Part shown: in pieces, positions 62,703 to 64,000 of the stretch
Numbering within the stretch: position 1 is the stretch's first letter
Layout: each line of letters begins with the position of its first letter
Assembly: GCF_017357425.1 (NCBI RefSeq)
Contig: NZ_CP014571.1
Location: forward strand, 4,402,001-4,466,000
Origin: Arthrobacter sp. D5-1
GTDB lineage: Bacteria; Actinomycetota; Actinomycetes; Actinomycetales; Micrococcaceae
DNA: 64,000 bases
Direction of reading: 5' to 3'
Notes under the pieces: generated by a model
Database searches by the model: none
The model's input: only the letters and a program-made list of their open reading frames with translations
What the model was told of the DNA's origin: nothing
Translations under genes and position numbers: made by a program

Positions 62703-63851
62703 TTACGCCTCGGCCTGCCGATCCTCCACGAGCTTTTGGACCGCCGGGAAGAGCGGGTGCGACGGCGTCAGTTCCGTGATGCGTTCGACGGCGGCAGCCG
62801 CGTCCAGTTCGGACAGCAGCGTGGCAAGTTCCACGGCTTCGTCATCGTTGCCGTCGTCGAAACGCAGCGCTGCGGACATCGCCTCAAGGAGTGCCACTGG
62901 GGTGACACCGCGTTCAGCGAGCTCCGCGGCAGGACCAACGAACCGCTCATGCCGGCCCAGTTTCCGCAGCGGGGCACGGCCGACGCGGACCACCGTGTCC
63001 GGCAGGTGCGGGTTGGTAAAGCGGGACAGGATCTTCTGCACGTACGCTTCCTGCTCGGCCTCGACAAAGCCGTGCTTGGCCACCAACAGTTCCTTGGTTT
63101 CCTCCAGAACCGCCCGGACCTTCGCGGCCACGGACGGATCGGCCATGGCATCGGAGATCTTCTCCAGCCCGGCTTGGTAACCAAAATACGCTGCCGACGC
63201 ATGCCCGGTATTGACCGTGAACAGCTTGCGCTCAATGTACGGGCCCAGTTCGTCTACGAACGTGGCGCCGGGGATCGTGGGCACCTTGTCACCGAACGGC
63301 GTGCGGTCAATGACCCACTCGTAGAAGGTCTCCACCGTGACGTCAAGGCCCTGGCCCGGAGCCTGGTTGGGGACAATGCGGTCCACAGCCGTGTTGGCAA
63401 AAACCGCGATGGCGTCCAAATCACCTGCGGAATTGTCCCAAGCCGACAGGATCGCCGTATGCAGGAGGTCCGTGGCGTTGATGGCGTTCTCGCAGGCCAT
63501 CACGTGGAGAGGCGGCAGGTCTGTGGGACGGGCCGCCAGACCACGGGCGATCACCGGTGCCACGAACTTCAGGATGTGCGGCCCCACCGCCGTGGTGACC
63601 ACATCCGCCGTCGAGATTTCCTCCACAACAGCGGCCTCCTGCGATGCGGAGTTGAAAGCTCGGAAACCAGTGACGGTCTTGACCGCTGGATTCTCACCAA
63701 CCTCGTGGACGTCGTAGCTGCCGGCCACCGCGAGCTGGCTGATCAGCGCGTCCGCGACATCCGCGAACACCACCTCATAGCCGGCTTCATGAAGCAGCAG
63801 CCCCACGAAGCCGCGCCCGATGTTTCCTGCCCCAAAATGGACTGCCTTCAC
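62703..63851 (-). CDS. mtlD: Mannitol-1-phosphate 5-dehydrogenase
   Basis: A 382-residue NAD-dependent enzyme oxidising mannitol 1-phosphate to fructose 6-phosphate. The N-terminal [20 protein letters not shown] binds NAD. The long-chain mannitol dehydrogenase fold continues with [33 protein letters not shown] (with the catalytic Lys) and [16 protein letters not shown]. The GTG start shares one base with the upstream mtlF stop (TAGTG), the usual mannitol operon coupling. The perfect family match makes the call safe. Confidence 0.95.
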   Translation of the reverse strand: MKAVHFGAGNIGRGFVGLLLHEAGYEVVFADVADALISQLAVAGSYDVHEVGENPAVKTVTGFRAFNSASQEAAVVEEISTADVVTTAVGPHILKFVAPVIARGLAARPTDLPPLHVMACENAINATDLLHTAILSAWDNSAGDLDAIAVFANTAVDRIVPNQAPGQGLDVTVETFYEWVIDRTPFGDKVPTIPGATFVDELGPYIERKLFTVNTGHASAAYFGYQAGLEKISDAMADPSVAAKVRAVLEETKELLVAKHGFVEAEQEAYVQKILSRFTNPHLPDTVVRVGRAPLRKLGRHERFVGPAAELAERGVTPVALLEAMSAALRFDDGNDDEAVELATLLSELDAAAAVERITELTPSHPLFPAVQKLVEDRQAEA

Positions 63852-64000
63852 TATGCATTGACCTTTCTGAACAGCTCCAGGACCTCGTCAACCGTGGTGG
63901 CCTCCTCCAACTGGGCAACTTGTGCCTTGTTGGTGAAGATCTTGGCAATGGAAGACAGGATGTGGAGGTGCTCATTGTTGACGCCGGCGACACCGACCAC
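63851..64000 (-). CDS. mtlF: Mannitol PTS EIIA component, C-terminal end
   Basis: The last 49 residues (starting [20 protein letters not shown] and ending ELFRKVNA) are in view; the rest lies beyond the window. [17 protein letters not shown] matches the C-terminal part of PTS EIIA domains of the mannitol/fructose type. The active-site His lies upstream of the cut. Position directly before mtlD supports the mannitol-specific assignment. Confidence 0.85.
   Translation of the reverse strand: MVGVAGVNNEHLHILSSIAKIFTNKAQVAQLEEATTVDEVLELFRKVNA

Noticed and set aside
1..64000. tRNA or rRNA genes
   Set aside because: No cloverleaf with a CCA-type acceptor and T-loop, and no rRNA-like stretch, was seen in the gaps read. 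A covariance search would settle it.

Overview
The window comes from a high-GC Gram-positive bacterium, most likely Arthrobacter or Paenarthrobacter (Micrococcaceae, Actinomycetota). The evidence is the strong G/C bias in third codon positions, the many GTG and TTG starts, the sarcosine-oxidase/glyA/sdaA/purU operon, a DtxR/IdeR-type iron box, a DUF222-HNH protein and secreted FG-GAP proteins. The genus is inferred from gene content, not from a marker gene. No rRNA, tRNA, insertion sequence, phage or CRISPR array was seen. Both ends of the window cut genes: a serine hydrolase on the left and mtlF on the right.

Layout. 0-6 kb: serine hydrolase fragment, gluQ, two Lrp/AsnC regulators (the second divergent from a LysE exporter), an ArsR-SRPBCC pair with its operator, a helical protein of unknown function and a DUF4383 membrane protein. 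6-20 kb: creatine and sarcosine catabolism. An MHS-type transporter, creatinase and an IclR regulator lie on the minus strand. A GntR regulator is divergent from glyA-soxBDAG-sdaA-purU. Together they can take creatine through sarcosine, glycine and serine to pyruvate, with one-carbon units passing through tetrahydrofolate. A 32-bp tandem repeat lies between the two halves. 20-23 kb: DUF456 protein, malic enzyme, TetR.

23-34.4 kb: seven consecutive secreted proteins built from FG-GAP/VCBS propeller repeats behind varying N-terminal modules. Three of them share a promoter-like leader at an almost fixed distance from the start codon. 34.4-38.2 kb: MFS transporter, RraA-like protein and a DHA2 exporter behind a strong palindrome.

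38.2-49 kb: a histidine-like catabolic locus. On the minus strand an IclR regulator, a complete OpuC-type (quaternary-amine family) ABC importer, a canonical urocanase, a 67-residue protein and a histidine-ammonia-lyase homologue run in one direction. The homologue has lost the Ala-Ser-Gly triad that forms the MIO cofactor. Divergent from these are an M20 N-carbamoyl/N-formyl amino acid amidohydrolase and HutF. No imidazolonepropionase and no normal HutH is present. This is the most unusual locus in the window and may degrade a histidine betaine such as hercynine or ergothioneine.

49-64 kb: sugar porter; MarR-MFS pair with a double operator; DUF222-HNH protein; GNAT; PadR-DUF1048-ABC exporter operon; CycA-type amino acid permease; siderophore ABC importer behind a DtxR-type box; and mannitol-1-phosphate dehydrogenase with the end of the mannitol PTS EIIA gene.
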